This document shows, in pieces, positions 23,117-35,372 of a stretch of DNA of 64,000 bases. Both the position numbers and the translations under genes were made by a program. Position 1 is the stretch's first letter; each line of letters begins with the position of its first letter. The notes under the pieces were generated by a model. That model was not told where the DNA came from. It saw only the letters and a list, made by a program, of their open reading frames with translations, and ran no database searches. Origin of the DNA: Cunninghamia lanceolata (lineage: Eukaryota; Streptophyta; Pinopsida; Cupressales; Cupressaceae); NCBI GenBank assembly GCA_027924645.1, contig BSBN01000888.1, positions 17,806,501 through 17,870,500 of the forward strand, written 5' to 3'.

Positions 23117-23570
23117 ACATTCCTTCATTTGTGATGTGCGAAGCATGCTATAATTGTACATGCTTACAACAAGGATTCATGCTACAATCAAGCACAACCT
23201 AAGGAAATAAAAAGATGCATATTTATAACACTTAAGAATATGTTGTAGTGTCTCTCATGTCACTAATACATGTTATATTGTATACTTTCTCATGTAAATA
23301 GAAAAACTATGTTTTCATCTTCACATACATGGGTTACAACATTCCTTCATTTGTGATGTACATACCATGCTATAATTGTACATGCTTACAACAAGTGATT
23401 CATGCTACAATGAAGCACAACATTATGAAATAAGAAGATGCATATTTATAACACTAAAGAATATGTATTATAGTGTTTCTCATGTCATCAATACATGTTA
23501 TATATCTTACTTTCTCATTCAAATGGATAAACTATGTTTTCATCTTCACACACATGGCTCACAACATGTG
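23117..23570. repeat. Tandem duplication, 222-bp unit
   Basis: A segment starting ACATTCCTTCATTTGTGATG at 23117 recurs at 23339 with high similarity over about 220 bp, and a short third fragment lies at about 23094. No coding content recognised. Confidence 0.85.
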
Positions 23571-24612
23571 ACAATAAACCACTACAAGTTGTATATGTGC
23601 TTAACAACAAGTATACATGTGATAAAACACCCAAAAACATGTATTGACTTAGGCGAGTGATTCTTTTATTAATGGTGGTGTTCATTTTGGACATAAAATA
23701 ATAATGGCTATTTTTATAAAAAATATTTATGGAACTTGTAATTTTCAATCTTGTTCAAGTTATGCCTATTCCTTTTATAATCTAAAACAAAAGATTGAAT
23801 TATTACCCATATTCTATGTACCTACATTAGCGACCAATGTACTTTAACACATAGTGAGAGAGACATATGGAGAACACTGTTGATAAAAACTGGGGTCTTT
23901 GCTTACGAATAAGACATCTTGTTGCTGCTAGAATCTTAGGGCTATCATAATTTTGCATGCTTTTGACAGTGATAATGAGGGTTCTGGATGCTCAACAAAG
24001 TTACCCTCCACTCATGACACCCTCATAGTATCCTCATAAATGATTTCGTTGGTGATCTAATGTCTAACTCAACAAGATAACTTCATGGATGCAGTAGAAA
24101 GAGGCAAGCCCATGATGTAATACTAAAGACAAGAACCCTAGAAGCCATAGGTAGTATCCCTACACACAAACATTATTCAAATATGCATTAAAGACCATGA
24201 AACAACAATTTAAGTATGAAAATATGAAATTTAATCCATTTTGAAACTTCTACCATAGTTACAATAGTCAAACCAAAAGAAAATCCTTCCATTTTTCCTA
24301 AAAATCATCATAAACCCTAGTTTGATAACCATGTCATGTGATTTTTGTAGCACATTCTTTAAGGTGTGTTTTTCCATTATGTTTTTCTACATAAACTCTA
24401 GATACATGTTCTTACAATATTATATTTTATTATTTTAGATGATGTTATCTATCCCATTATTACATTTTTCTTGTGCCAACATGGATTAGAATGGGTTCAT
24501 CATCTTCAAGATTGTTTGAACCTTTTATTAATGCCCGACAACACATTGGATCAAGTGAGCACCATATAAACTTAAGGAGAGCAGAGGAAACACCTAAAAT
24601 GGAGATTACAAC
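23571..24612. other. Intergenic DNA, nothing recognised
   Basis: AT-rich sequence without recognisable genes or repeats. Confidence 0.45.
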
Positions 24613-27060
24613 ATAGCTTTTAATTTAGTTTCATCTACTAGAAAGGTGCTGGGACTAGATTTTTCCATTTGGAATCTCCTACAGCTAAACGGATGGCACA
24701 AACACATCTGGTTGGGTGATTAAATACTAGGGGAGGTGGCTTTTTGGTGGTAAAGCCCCCTAGTCATTATTGACTACATCAGATAGAGAAAATCTATTAA
24801 AAGGCCTAAGACAAAATAGGTTTCAAACTTTGGACTAGTTGTTCCATCACACTGTGACACCTCTAAGCATATTCTTTGCATGTATAGGTAGATTATAAGT
24901 GCACCTATAAATACATAACTTAGTTTTTTTAAATCAATTTCATTTGCATCTGGTGGCAAGGAACACATTGTTCCAAAATGCTTTAGTTTTATGCAGTGGA
25001 AAGGTGCTAGGAGTGAAATTTTGCATTCCACACCTTGTGCAGCCGAAAAGACTATGAAAGCACATTGATGTAGGCAAATAAATGCTAGGGGAGGTCTCTT
25101 TTAATATGCCAAGTGCCCTAGACATTTCAGGATGTAAGATACCAATAAAGTCACTTGAGATCCATGAGAAAAAATGTCAAACTTTGATAGATTAGTTCTC
25201 CAAATTCATGGCACCTGGGAATGTTCTATTTAGACCTACAAGTGCATGTGGGGTCGATCCAAGATAACCCCTCTCATTTTTTTTAACTCCAATCCATTTG
25301 ACCATGCCAAAATTAAACACATTCTTGTAAAATACTTCACTGACATTCAGTACAACCTTGTAAAGAGTCATATTTTTCATTCTACTCATCGTGGGGCCCA
25401 ATAAACTATGAAAAAACATCACGGTGTGATGGTAAACACTAGGGGAGGTCTCTTTTCATGCACCAAGTTACCCAAACATTTTAGGATACAGGTTACTGGT
25501 AATATCACTTGAGATCCTTGTGAGCAAAAAATTGCTAAACTTTGATGGATCAGTTCTCATAATTCATAGCACATAGGAATGTTCTATTCAGACCTACATG
25601 TGCACGTGGGGTCCATCCAAAATAAATTCTCTCAATTTTTGTCAACTCTAATCCATTTGACTGAGTAGAAATTAAATGTATTCTTGCAAAATGCTTTAGT
25701 GGCATTCAATACAACCTTACCAAGAGCAATTTTTTTCTTGTCATGGGGCATAACAGACTATACAAAAATGTTAGGAAACACTAAGGGAGGTCTCTTTTCA
25801 TATGCCAAGTGCCCCAAACATTCTGGGCTTCAGGCTGTTGACAAAGTCATGTTTATGGACTTTGTGGGTAGCTTGCATCCCAATACATCTAAGGAACTTG
25901 GTACATGAAAAGAGATCTCCCCTATCATTTACCTACCCACTATGATATCTTGGCATAGTCAAATAGGCCCCATGATGAGAAAACAAATATATGGCTCCTA
26001 GGAAGGTTGTGTTGAATGCCATTGAAGCATTTTGGATGAATGCATTTAATTTCGACAAGGTCAAATGGATTGGAGTTGAAAAAAATGAGAGAATTTATTA
26101 TAGATGAACCCCACATACACTTGTAGGTCCAAAAAAAATATTTCCAGGTGCCAAGGATTATGAGAACCACTCCATCAAGGTTTGGCAATTTTTTGCTCTC
26201 AGGGATCTAAAGTGACTTTGCCAATAGCTTGCAGCTTGAAACGTCTGGAGAACTTGGTGCACAAAAAGAGACCTCCACTATTGTTTACCCACCCACCTCA
26301 ACATGTTGTCATGGTCCATTGGGTCCCACCATGAGAAGAACAAAAAATATGGCTCCTGTCAAGGTTGTACTAAATACCATTGAATCATTTTGCAAGAATG
26401 TGTCTAATTTTGGCATAGTCAAATAGATTTAAGTCAAAAAAAACCCAGAGAGGTTATTGTGGATAAACTCCACATGCACCTATAGGTCCAAAAGGAGCAT
26501 TCCTAGGTACCATAAATTCTAAGAACTACTCTATCAAAGTGTGGCAATTTTTTGCTCTCAGGAATCTTAAGTGACTTTGTTGGTAACCTACAACTCGGAA
26601 TGTCTAAGGCACTTGGAACATCAAAACAGACCTCCCCTAGTGTTTATCTTCCCACCTTGACATGTTGACATAGCTCGTTGGGCCCAATGCGATGTAGAAT
26701 ACAAAATTTCACTCCTAGCACCTTTCCATTGCATGAAACTTAAGCATTTTGAAACAATGTGTTCCTTGCCACCACAGGCAAATGAAATTGATTTAAAAAG
26801 AATGAGGTATGTATTTGTAGGTGGACCTGATGTCAACCTATATATGGAAATAAGATGTTCCTAGGTGTCACAGTTTGATGGAACAACTGGTCCAAAGTTA
26901 GATTCCTTTTTGTCTTAGGGCTCTTAAGAGACCGTATCTATCCAATGTAGCTAAGAACAACCAGGAGGTTTCACCAGTGAAAGGATACATCCCCTAGCAT
27001 TTATCTATCAACTCAAACATTTTTTCACCATATGTTTGGCCCCATCAAAAAATACTACAT
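24613..27060. repeat. Large inverted repeat with tandem units in both arms
   Basis: Two arms of about 1.2 kb mirror each other around 25853. At the centre ACAAAGTC (25841-25848) faces GACTTTGT (25858-25865) across 9 bp. Each arm holds about three diverged ~350-bp units with landmarks such as CTAGGGGAGGTCTCTTTT, AATCCATTTGAC and GGGGCCCA. Mirrored positions keep a nearly constant coordinate sum, e.g. 25650 with 26056, and about 25290 with 26416. This organisation, long inverted repeats made of tandem subrepeats, recalls Foldback-type DNA transposons. No transposase and no clear target duplication were found. An inverted duplication of a satellite-like array is the alternative. Confidence 0.85.
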
Positions 27061-28863
27061 CATAATCTAAAATAAATAATAATTTTCATTAAGTAACATA
27101 TTACCTAGTTCAGGCCAAACCCTTGCATCAAGGCAAATCAACACTATGGTCTTTGCATAGCACTATGTTCTTTTCATAGGAATAGGCTTCCATTAACATT
27201 GGAAATTGCAATGAATGGCAAGGGAGTAGGTCTGTAGGAGTTGGCACAGGAGTTGGAGTTTTGAATTTTGGCAATGGGAGATCTACAGATAGAAAGTAGG
27301 GAGTGTTGCAAGTATATGCCTAATCAGTGTTGTCATTGATGTCAACATATCTATGTTGTCATTGGTGTCAATTGTGCCCTCATTTTGTTACTTTCTTCTA
27401 GATGTTGAGGATATCAAGAAAATTAGCTCATCTGATAAAAATAATGAATTGAAGAACAATCCAAAAGAATGCTTTGCATTTCTTGTAGAATAAATATCTT
27501 TGCCTAGAGATTGGAAGTCATTTAAAAGCATGTCTAAAGATGTTATATTCCAAGGTTGAGCCTTTAGAATTAAGATTTGAGCAAGTTGTGTTCACTAGTG
27601 TGAAAACTACTTTTTCTATATGTTTAGTGGTGACAAGGAGAAAGTATTTTGCTCCGTATTCCTCTGCATTGAAGTACTTTGGTCTGCAATTCTAGAATTA
27701 AGTCTGTGATGATGTTAAGTACCTTCAAATGCAACAGTTTGTGATTTGGCAGTCCATAAGCTATCTTTTTCTATTGACAGTCACTAACAATGTTGTTCTT
27801 GTGCTCTAGTTTGAAGAATCTTATTGACAGAGCGATTAGAGATTATGCAAGTGTTCCTAGTGAGTACAATGTGCTTGTGGATGTCTATTGATCATGTTCC
27901 TACTTTTGGATTGGTCTACAAAGAGAAAAATGGATCGTGAATGAAGAATGTTCTGGAAAACCTAGTGCTATCATCAGTCTTAGCTAACTGGGTTGAATTC
28001 ATTATTTGCAGAGATGTATTGAAGATTGTAGAAACGTGTTGTGGCATGGAGGTTTGTGTTTTTTATTTCATGTCCTAGAGTAGGTAAGGAAGTTCTAGAG
28101 CTAGTTAATAGGGTACTTGCTTTGCAAAATAGGGCTAATTGCCTCTTGGAATAGTAGGTACAATAATCTTTTATGGCACATGTTCCAAAACAAGTCACCC
28201 TACATGTCTGATATGTTGTATAGGGGCTTAATGGGTATTTGAAAACCAAAAGAGTTCATGAACTTGTTTGGGAGTTCTATGAGTTTGTTGGGTGAATATT
28301 TTATCTTCAACTAACTAAAGGCAAAATTGTTATATCAACCACAGTGTAATGAGATAAATCTCTCCTCTTAGCAAGATGAGGTTCCCTCTTAACTATTAAA
28401 TACTTATTTACACTAAAACTAATTTCAGGGTGAAACCATATCATCCATTTCTCTTTTTTCATAAATGATGTTTACAATATAAAAGAGCATGTTTACAATA
28501 CAAATCAAAATAACCAAGAAACTCATGAGAGCACAAAGTCTATCATTGCTCCTTTTGCTGATTTATAATTTAGAATCAAGTAGGAAAAGATGCAGCTCAA
28601 AGTATTCACCGAATACTATGACAAAACATACGATCACAAAAGATAATAGTAGTTCAAAGTCTTTCTAATATCTTTTACTTCAAAACATAAAATCACAGGG
28701 TAAAGATAATTGTTGTAGCACAAAGTCTCCAAAATCAGCTTTAGAACATCTCCCAAATTATCCACACTCACACTACAGTTTGATCAGTTAGATAAGATAG
28801 TATAAGGAAAAGGACATAAGAACAATTTCCAATACACCACAAGTTATTCCAATGCAAAGATTG
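27061..28863. other. Unresolved segment with an LTR-like start
   Basis: At 27304 the sequence TGTTGCAAGTAT, followed by GTGTTGTCA and GATGTCAACAT, matches the reverse-complemented start of the copia LTRs at 55454-56720 and 61253-62491. This suggests a forward-oriented, diverged LTR or fragment of that family. I could not find its end. No coding domain is seen to 28863. Confidence 0.4.
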
Positions 28864-28882
28864 AAAGATCACTTGGTTTTCT
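28864..28882. repeat. LINE target-site duplication, left copy (19 bp)
   Basis: AAAGATCACTTGGTTTTCT is repeated exactly at 35049-35067, flanking the LINE. Nineteen bases is typical of target-primed reverse transcription. Confidence 0.95.
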
Positions 28883-29052
28883 TTTTTTTTTTTTTTTTTT
28901 TTTTAAAAGGGGTAAAAACTTTATTAGAAATCAGAAAAGAGCATTACAATAATAACTAAGGGACCCAGCCCCAGAAAATAAGGCGAAAACCCCACAGCAT
29001 AAACAACATCAACTATCCTCATGTATCCTCCTATCCTCCTCCAAGAACCGGT

Positions 29053-32000
29053 CTAATCCAGATGCAGCTTAGGATTAACCTGATCCCAATCCTCAACTTT
29101 CCAACCACTATCATGCTCAGAGGCCCATTTGGCCAAGCAGTCGGCAACTCGATTCCACTCCCTTGGCATGTGAACAAAGGATGCCTCCTCCAACTGAGAA
29201 CTAACCTGAAGAATCTGCTGAACCACCGAAGCCAACTGCCAATTAATATCAGATATCTTTTGCTCATTCAAGAGATTAATCAAAATCTGTGAATTAGCTT
29301 CACATATAACTTTTCTCCAGCCCAAAGCAAGGGCCCTCTCAATAGCATGCAGAATTGCCAGACCCTCCATGAAGTTAACAGTCTTCACCCCCTCATGTAT
29401 AGAGAACATAAAAATCACCGACCCAGCTGAGTCCCTACCAACTCCACCAATTCCAGCAGGCCCAGGATTGCCCCTAGAAGAACCGTCAGTATTGATCTTT
29501 AAAAATCCATTGGGAGGAAGTAACCACCTTCCAACCCGTTGAACCCTCTTTTTTCCATGCCTACAGTTCCTAGAACTGACAAAAGAAGAATGAATTTCTT
29601 GAAGACCCAGTCTGGCCATCAACTCATCATCACCTCTCTCCAAGGGGAAAACCAAATCACAATTAGCTGAAACTGACTCCTGCACCATTCCTAGCATACG
29701 CAGCCAAACTTACCGACCCACCAACTTCTGATCACGAAAAATTCAGCGGTTTCGCTCCAGCCAAATCTGCCAAAGTAGAAAGGTAGGACCCACGAACCAA
29801 ACTTCCTGCAAAAAGGAAGCCATAGAAGGAGGTCTTCCCATACTATCCCAGAATTCAACCAAAGAGCACGCATGAATACAAGGAAGCTTCCATACCTCCC
29901 ACCACCAATGCCAAAGCTGCACAACAAAGGGGCACCGGAAGAACAAATGCGAAGAATCCTCTTCTGCTCCCCCACACAAAACACAAATTGAAGGTCCTTG
30001 AAATCCCCGTTTACGAATGTTATCCCAGGTCAAACACCTATTCCAAGCCAAAGTCCAAACAAAGCAATTGCATTTAGGCCACGAGAGTTTATTCCACACC
30101 CTTTTCCACCAATGAACCTCTACCCCAGTTAGCTTCTGAGCCAATAACACCTGATAACCAGAAGCAACAGAGTAAACCCCCTTAGGATTATGGGTCCAAG
30201 CAAGAATATCCTCTTCCAGAAGAGAACTACAACTCCTACTATGAAGAATCTTGTGAAGCTCAGCACTATCTTCCACAAGTCCCAAATCTGGCCACACTGC
30301 AGGATCCTTCCAATGAGCTACCTTCAACTGACCAAAAGAAGCAACAGACTTGAAGTCACTCACCCTAGCCCATCTAGCCTCGAGAAATCTTTGGCACAAA
30401 GGAAGAAGGTTGGGGAACTGAGAAGTAAGTGGAGGGAATCCATCCCAAGAATCTGACCAGAAGAGAGCTTCAGTTCCCCGTCTACAAATCCAAAATAAAC
30501 CTTCCTTGATAAGATTAGCACCCTTTTCAAGAGTATTCCAAATCACTGAACCTTTCCCCTCAAGAGGGTAACGAGGGAGATCCTGCCGTGGAATCCCCAG
30601 GAAATACTTATGAGATAATATCCTGGCCCATGGCTGATCCAGTTCCACACACCATCTCCAAAACAGCTTAGCAGCCACAGCCACTCCAGATAACGCAGAC
30701 TGTCGAAGACCAAGACCACCAAATTACTTTGGGCTACACACAACATCCCACCTGACCAGGCTCCACTTGGAGGATGACAAACTTCCCACCCATAAGAACT
30801 GCCTTGCAAGAGAATCCAACTCCCTCAGAAAACCCATTGGAGCCACCTGAAGCATACATCGGTAGGTAGGGAGAGCCTGCACCACCGACTTGAGAAGCTG
30901 AACTCACCCCGCAAAAGACAACCATCTGTGGGTCCAATGATTAACTTTTGCACGGAGCTTATCAATAATATTCTGCCAAGAACCCTTGGGAAGAGGGCGA
31001 ACAGAAATTGGGAAACCCAGATATGTCAAAGGGAGAACCCCTATCTGAAACCTCAAGATATTAGCAATTCTTCTTTGAATGGGGGTCGGCGTATTGAAGA
31101 AGAATATGGATGACTTCTCCTCATTAATCATTTGTCCTGAAGCAACAAGATATATATCCAACACCTACCTCAAGTTAGTAGCTTCCCTAATAGTAGCCAT
31201 CCCCATCAAGGCAGTATCATCAACAAACTGTAAATGAGATTGTGGAGGCAAGTCTCCACCCCATCGCCAACCCTGAATGGTGCCAAGCTCCACCCTTCTT
31301 TTCAACAAAAGTCCAAGGCCTTCCACAAGAAGCAGAGAAAGATACGGAGAAAGAGGATCCCCTTGGCGCAAGCCCTGTGAGGCACAAAAAAGTTCAGAAT
31401 GATCTCCATTTATCAAAACTGAGAAGGAGACAGATGTGACACAGCTCATGACCCATTGGATCCACTCCTCACCAAAGCCAAAAGAAACAAGGATCTTTTG
31501 CAAAAAAGACCATCTAACCCTGTCATAAGCCTTAGCCATATCTAGCTTAATGAACATAGCCTTCTCATGGGAGTTGTCCATGGAGTGGATGGTCTCCGTA
31601 GCAATGACAACCCCGTCAAGAATCTGTCGACCTGCCACAAATCCACTCTGTTCCTCTGAAATCAGCACTTTAAGCCACTTCTTCAATCGCTCAGCCAATA
31701 ACTTAGAAATGATTTTGTAAGCCACATTGCAAAGAGAGATAGGCCCGAACTGAGATAACCTATCAACCCCTTCACACTTGGGTATGAGAGCAAGGAAGGT
31801 GGAATTCAGAGAATGAAGCATCTGCTTATTCCTCTGGGATTCAAGGACAACTGCCAGAAGATCCAACTTTATGATATCCCAAAATTCCTGAAAAAATTCA
31901 ATTGGGAAACCATCGGGACCAGGAGCTTTACCCTTCTTCATCTGAAACACAATCCCCTCTAGCTCATCAAGAGAGATATCTTTCATCAGATACTCATTCG

Positions 32001-33324
32001 CCTCCCTAGAGACCAACTGAGGAATACAAGAAAGAACTTGTGCTTCCTCAACAGAGCCCCCTCGAGAATCCTCCCTAAATAAAGTAGCAAAATACTAAGA
32101 TGCCTCAGCAGAGATTTCCTGAAACGAGGCAAGATGTTCACCCCTATCATTCACCAAAAAAGGAATGGAATTACCATACCTCCTATCCTTCACAAAATTG
32201 AAGAAGAAGGCGGTGTTTTTATCACCTTCCTATAACCATTCAACCCGGGCCTTTTGCTTCTAATAGATTTCTTCCCGCAATTCAAATTCCTCAACCACTT
32301 TCAAAGTCTTAGCCTCCTCCCTTAGAAGATCCTCAGAGGCCCCATTCTCACGAATCAACTGCGTAATATTATTCAACTCCTCCTGGGCAGCAACCTTAGC
32401 ATGAAAGATATTACCAAAACATCGCCGATTCCACCTTTTAAGCTGATATTTGACAAACTGAAGAAGCTTGGAGAATGTGTACATTGCCGTACCAAAAGTT
32501 GGTCTACCAATCCACCACCACTCAGCCACAAGTTCATGAAGAGTAGGATCCCGTAACCACATAATCTGGAACTTGAATGAGGGAGAACGAGGCCTCCAAG
32601 CAGAGATAATGCTAAGCTTAATAGGCCAATGATCAGAGCCTCTCCAATCAAGAATTTCAGATCGAGTGGACCATAAGTCTCCAACCCAATAACAGGAAAC
32701 CAAGAATCGATCAAGCCTCTCAGCAACACAACTCTCACCAATTCTCCTATTATTCCAAGTGAAGCAACCATTACTTGGCAGAACATCAATAGGATTTAAT
32801 TCAGAAATGCTATCTCTGAATAACAGAGCAGAAGGCTCCAACCTAGGAATACCACCTCTTTTCTCAGACAACTCCACAATAGCATTAAAATCGCCAGCCA
32901 TAACCCACGGATGGTAAGGAGCTAAGCTTCAAACAAAATGAAGATGGGACCAAAGAAGTTGTTTACCCGGAAACTCAACAGGAGCATACACATTAGAGAG
33001 GAGGATACACTCACCAGTCTCATACCAAGAGGCGACTAGGGATATAGAGGATCTAGAGGACATCCACCAGAGAGGGAAAATCTTCCAAGGGTTCCAAAAA
33101 CAAGCCACCCCTCCAGAAGCACCAAGAGCCCCCATACACTGGCATTCACCATATTTCCACAGCTTAGGAGCCATGGCCAACATATTATCTACAGATAATT
33201 TAGTCTCCTGAAGAAAAAGAACATCCGGAGAATGATTCCTAACCAAATCACGAACAACTTTTTGTCGAGGGCCACTGTTCAAGCCCCTTACATTCCATGA
33301 GAGAACAATCATTTCTGGGGGCAT
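29053..33324 (-). pseudogene. LINE ORF2: endonuclease-RT-RNase H
   Basis: A single reading frame of about 1,423 codons from the ATG at 33324. In order: an apurinic-type endonuclease (SWNVRGLN, QETKL, then GDFNA near 32900), a non-LTR reverse transcriptase (GPDGFP, QSGFVAGR, LRQGDPLSPYL, catalytic FVDD at 31216-31227), a zinc-binding RVT region (CVLCGGAEEDSSHLFFRC, about 29900-30010), and an RNase H with TDGSSRGNPGPAG (about 29450-29500). Nine in-frame stops occur, with lowest coordinates 32929, 32260, 32230, 32095, 31165, 30904, 30724, 29743 and 29710. I see no frameshift. The protein would nick target DNA and reverse-transcribe its own RNA there. The start overlaps the preceding open frame by 16 bp. 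Confidence 0.92.
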
Positions 33325-34785
33325 GAAAAATGTGAATCCAGAGTCTTGACTGACCCTGACTCCACCAAAGTTTCCCCAGTTAATTTAATCTTCTCCATAT
33401 CCTTCTTCCTTCCCAACTTGGAAGTCCTGTCACTAATCCTTTTCTTCAGTTCAATTTGCTGAATACCCAAAAGAGGGGAGGCCAATGAGCTCTTCCCCAC
33501 ATTCTTGCCTCCTTTCAGGGGCAATGGGGAACCACCTCCACCACTCTTCGAAGCTCCAATAGAAGATTCTTGTTCAGTCTGGACAATCAATTGTTGATCC
33601 GTATCCATCTCCCCAACCCCAATCTCTTGCACAACCTGCATGGCCTCCAATGGTGGCCCATCCTGTCCCTGTACCCAAAGTTCCCTGATCCAAGTTCAGC
33701 AACCCCAGATTCACTTCCCCCTAGCTGAGATCATCCAGCACCTCAAACCTATTAAAAGATTCATCAACCTGCCTCTCCCTCAAGGTCTGCTTCTGGCCCT
33801 GATTCCTATTGCGAGCCTTGACAGGGACATAGCCATCATCTCCATTACCATCACCCAGAATAGGTGCCTTACCATTATCAGCCCTAGGTGGATTACAAGA
33901 AGACTGAGAAGGTTGGGGCACCATAGGCTTAGCCCTAGGGCACCTACGCTGCAAGTGACCATATTCATGACAAAGACGACACCGAAAAGGTAGGGTTTCA
34001 TAATCTAGCTGTTGCACCCAAGTATATGATCCAGCACTCACTTCAATAGAATCTGGTAGTGGCTTGCTTAAATCAATTTCTACACAGATACGAGCAAAAG
34101 TCATTACCTTTTTATACTGTGTCTGTTGTGAAGACCCAACAGGTTTACCGAGCATTGAAGCCACCAAATGCAACACATCATCCCGCCAACACTCCACTGG
34201 AAACCACGGCAACCGAACCCAAACTGGGATCCGAGTTGGTAGTGCCTCAGTCGGGTTGAAGCCAGCATGCCATGGCTTTATAAACAAACCCACCTGGTTA
34301 TAAAAATAGGGGCCGCCCTCGAAGACTTTATTCTGATCTACCATGCAATCAAAAGAGACCATAAAAAAGTTGTTCGCAAGGAGCCTAATCTCCATCTCCC
34401 CCTCTGGCATCCAAGTCCGCTAAGACCAAGATTCCAAAAATTGCAGCGAGACTCTCAAACCCATGAACTTGCAATGAAAAGAGTGCCTTGAATAGTATTC
34501 AATATCATTTGCAAGCATTTCCATCGGGATAATCAACTTCGGTCGCTCTTTGCATCTTTCCAAACACCCATTAATCTTTGTTAATCGGGAACCACTAACC
34601 GATCCTAGATCATTCATCTCCATCGCTGAAGAAAATAGCGTATTATCAAAAACATTCACTCCATGCGCCAGAGGCTTCAAACCAACTGCTGATCGAAAAT
34701 CCAATTTGGGGCTAGCCCCAGATGTTTCCCCACCCTGCATAGCAAAAAACAAGAACCCCAGCAGGCATGCAAACCCCCAGGACAC
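33309..34785 (-). pseudogene. LINE ORF1, nucleic-acid-binding protein
   Basis: The main frame has one internal TAG at 34420-34422 and then continues to 33721. It carries the N-terminal domain typical of plant LINE ORF1 (the region with ARICVEIDLSKPLP) and a CCHC zinc knuckle, CRLCHEYGHLQRRC, near 33950-33990. A further open frame, 33650-33309, in another phase probably encodes the original C-terminus, implying one frame change. The true start is not clear: the open frame begins upstream of any in-frame ATG. ORF1 would package the LINE RNA. Confidence 0.8.
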
Positions 34786-35048
34786 GTTTGTAAGAAATCA
34801 AAAAAGACAAAACCCCAAGGGAAGGATCAAAACCCTTCCACCCACAAGCCACCCAAACGGTAGCAAGAAGGCCTCCAGAAAAGAAAAAACCCACCACCAC
34901 CACCCTGAAAGCTTCAAAAAACCCCCCCACAACGCAGAAGCGAGCAACACATAGAGAACGAGCTAGGGCACGGTCGCCCTAGCTCGGCTTGCACAGCACA
35001 TGAATGCCATCCTCGATGAACCACTTAGAAAAGGATGTGCTCACGTTC

Positions 35049-35067
35049 AAAGATCACTTGGTTTTCT
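35049..35067. repeat. LINE target-site duplication, right copy (19 bp)
   Basis: Exact copy of 28864-28882. Confidence 0.95.
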
Positions 35068-35372
35068 ATTCACTTGAAAAAATATGATTTATAATTTGAA
35101 CACAAAGTCTCAAAATGCTCTTCAATTTGGCAGAGTTTCGCTTCAATAACTAAAAGATGATAATTACAATGGGGGTCATCTTTATTTATAAGTGAAACCA
35201 AGAGCAAAAATAGGAAAAGAACAACTAACTATGACTTATTCAACAAATGAGTCCTTTTTGATTTGGGACTTCCTACATTTTTACATGTAATTACATATGA
35301 GAAAAGTACATGTAAATATTTCAATAGTACATCTGAAAAATATAAAATATACTAACTGATGAAAAAGCTGCT
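35068..35372. other. Non-coding DNA, continuation of the LINE target
   Basis: Continues the sequence that preceded the LINE at 28863. AT-rich; no gene seen. It may be part of the 3' end of the reverse gypsy element, but no LTR boundary was recognised. Confidence 0.4.

Larger units (their letters stand above)
28883..35048 (-). mobile_element. Full-length L1-type LINE retrotransposon, decayed
   Basis: A reverse-strand element of about 6.17 kb, bounded by a 19-bp perfect target duplication and ending in a poly(A) tail (T-run about 28883-28904 on the forward strand). It encodes an ORF1 with a zinc knuckle and an ORF2 with endonuclease, reverse transcriptase, a zinc-binding region and RNase H, the layout of plant L1-clade LINEs. 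The 5' end reaches the target duplication, so it appears untruncated. Nonsense codons inactivate both ORFs. Confidence 0.95.

Noticed and set aside
25192..25422. Reverse-strand open frame in the inverted repeat as a transposase piece
   Set aside because: It has no catalytic motif, and its counterparts in the other units are not open in the same way.
24613..27060. Assembly artefact as the cause of the palindrome
   Set aside because: The arms and units have diverged by many substitutions and indels, unlike a chimeric read or mis-joined copy.
29053..29697. Stand-alone plant RNase H gene
   Set aside because: It lies in frame at the end of LINE ORF2, bounded by the LINE tail and target duplication.
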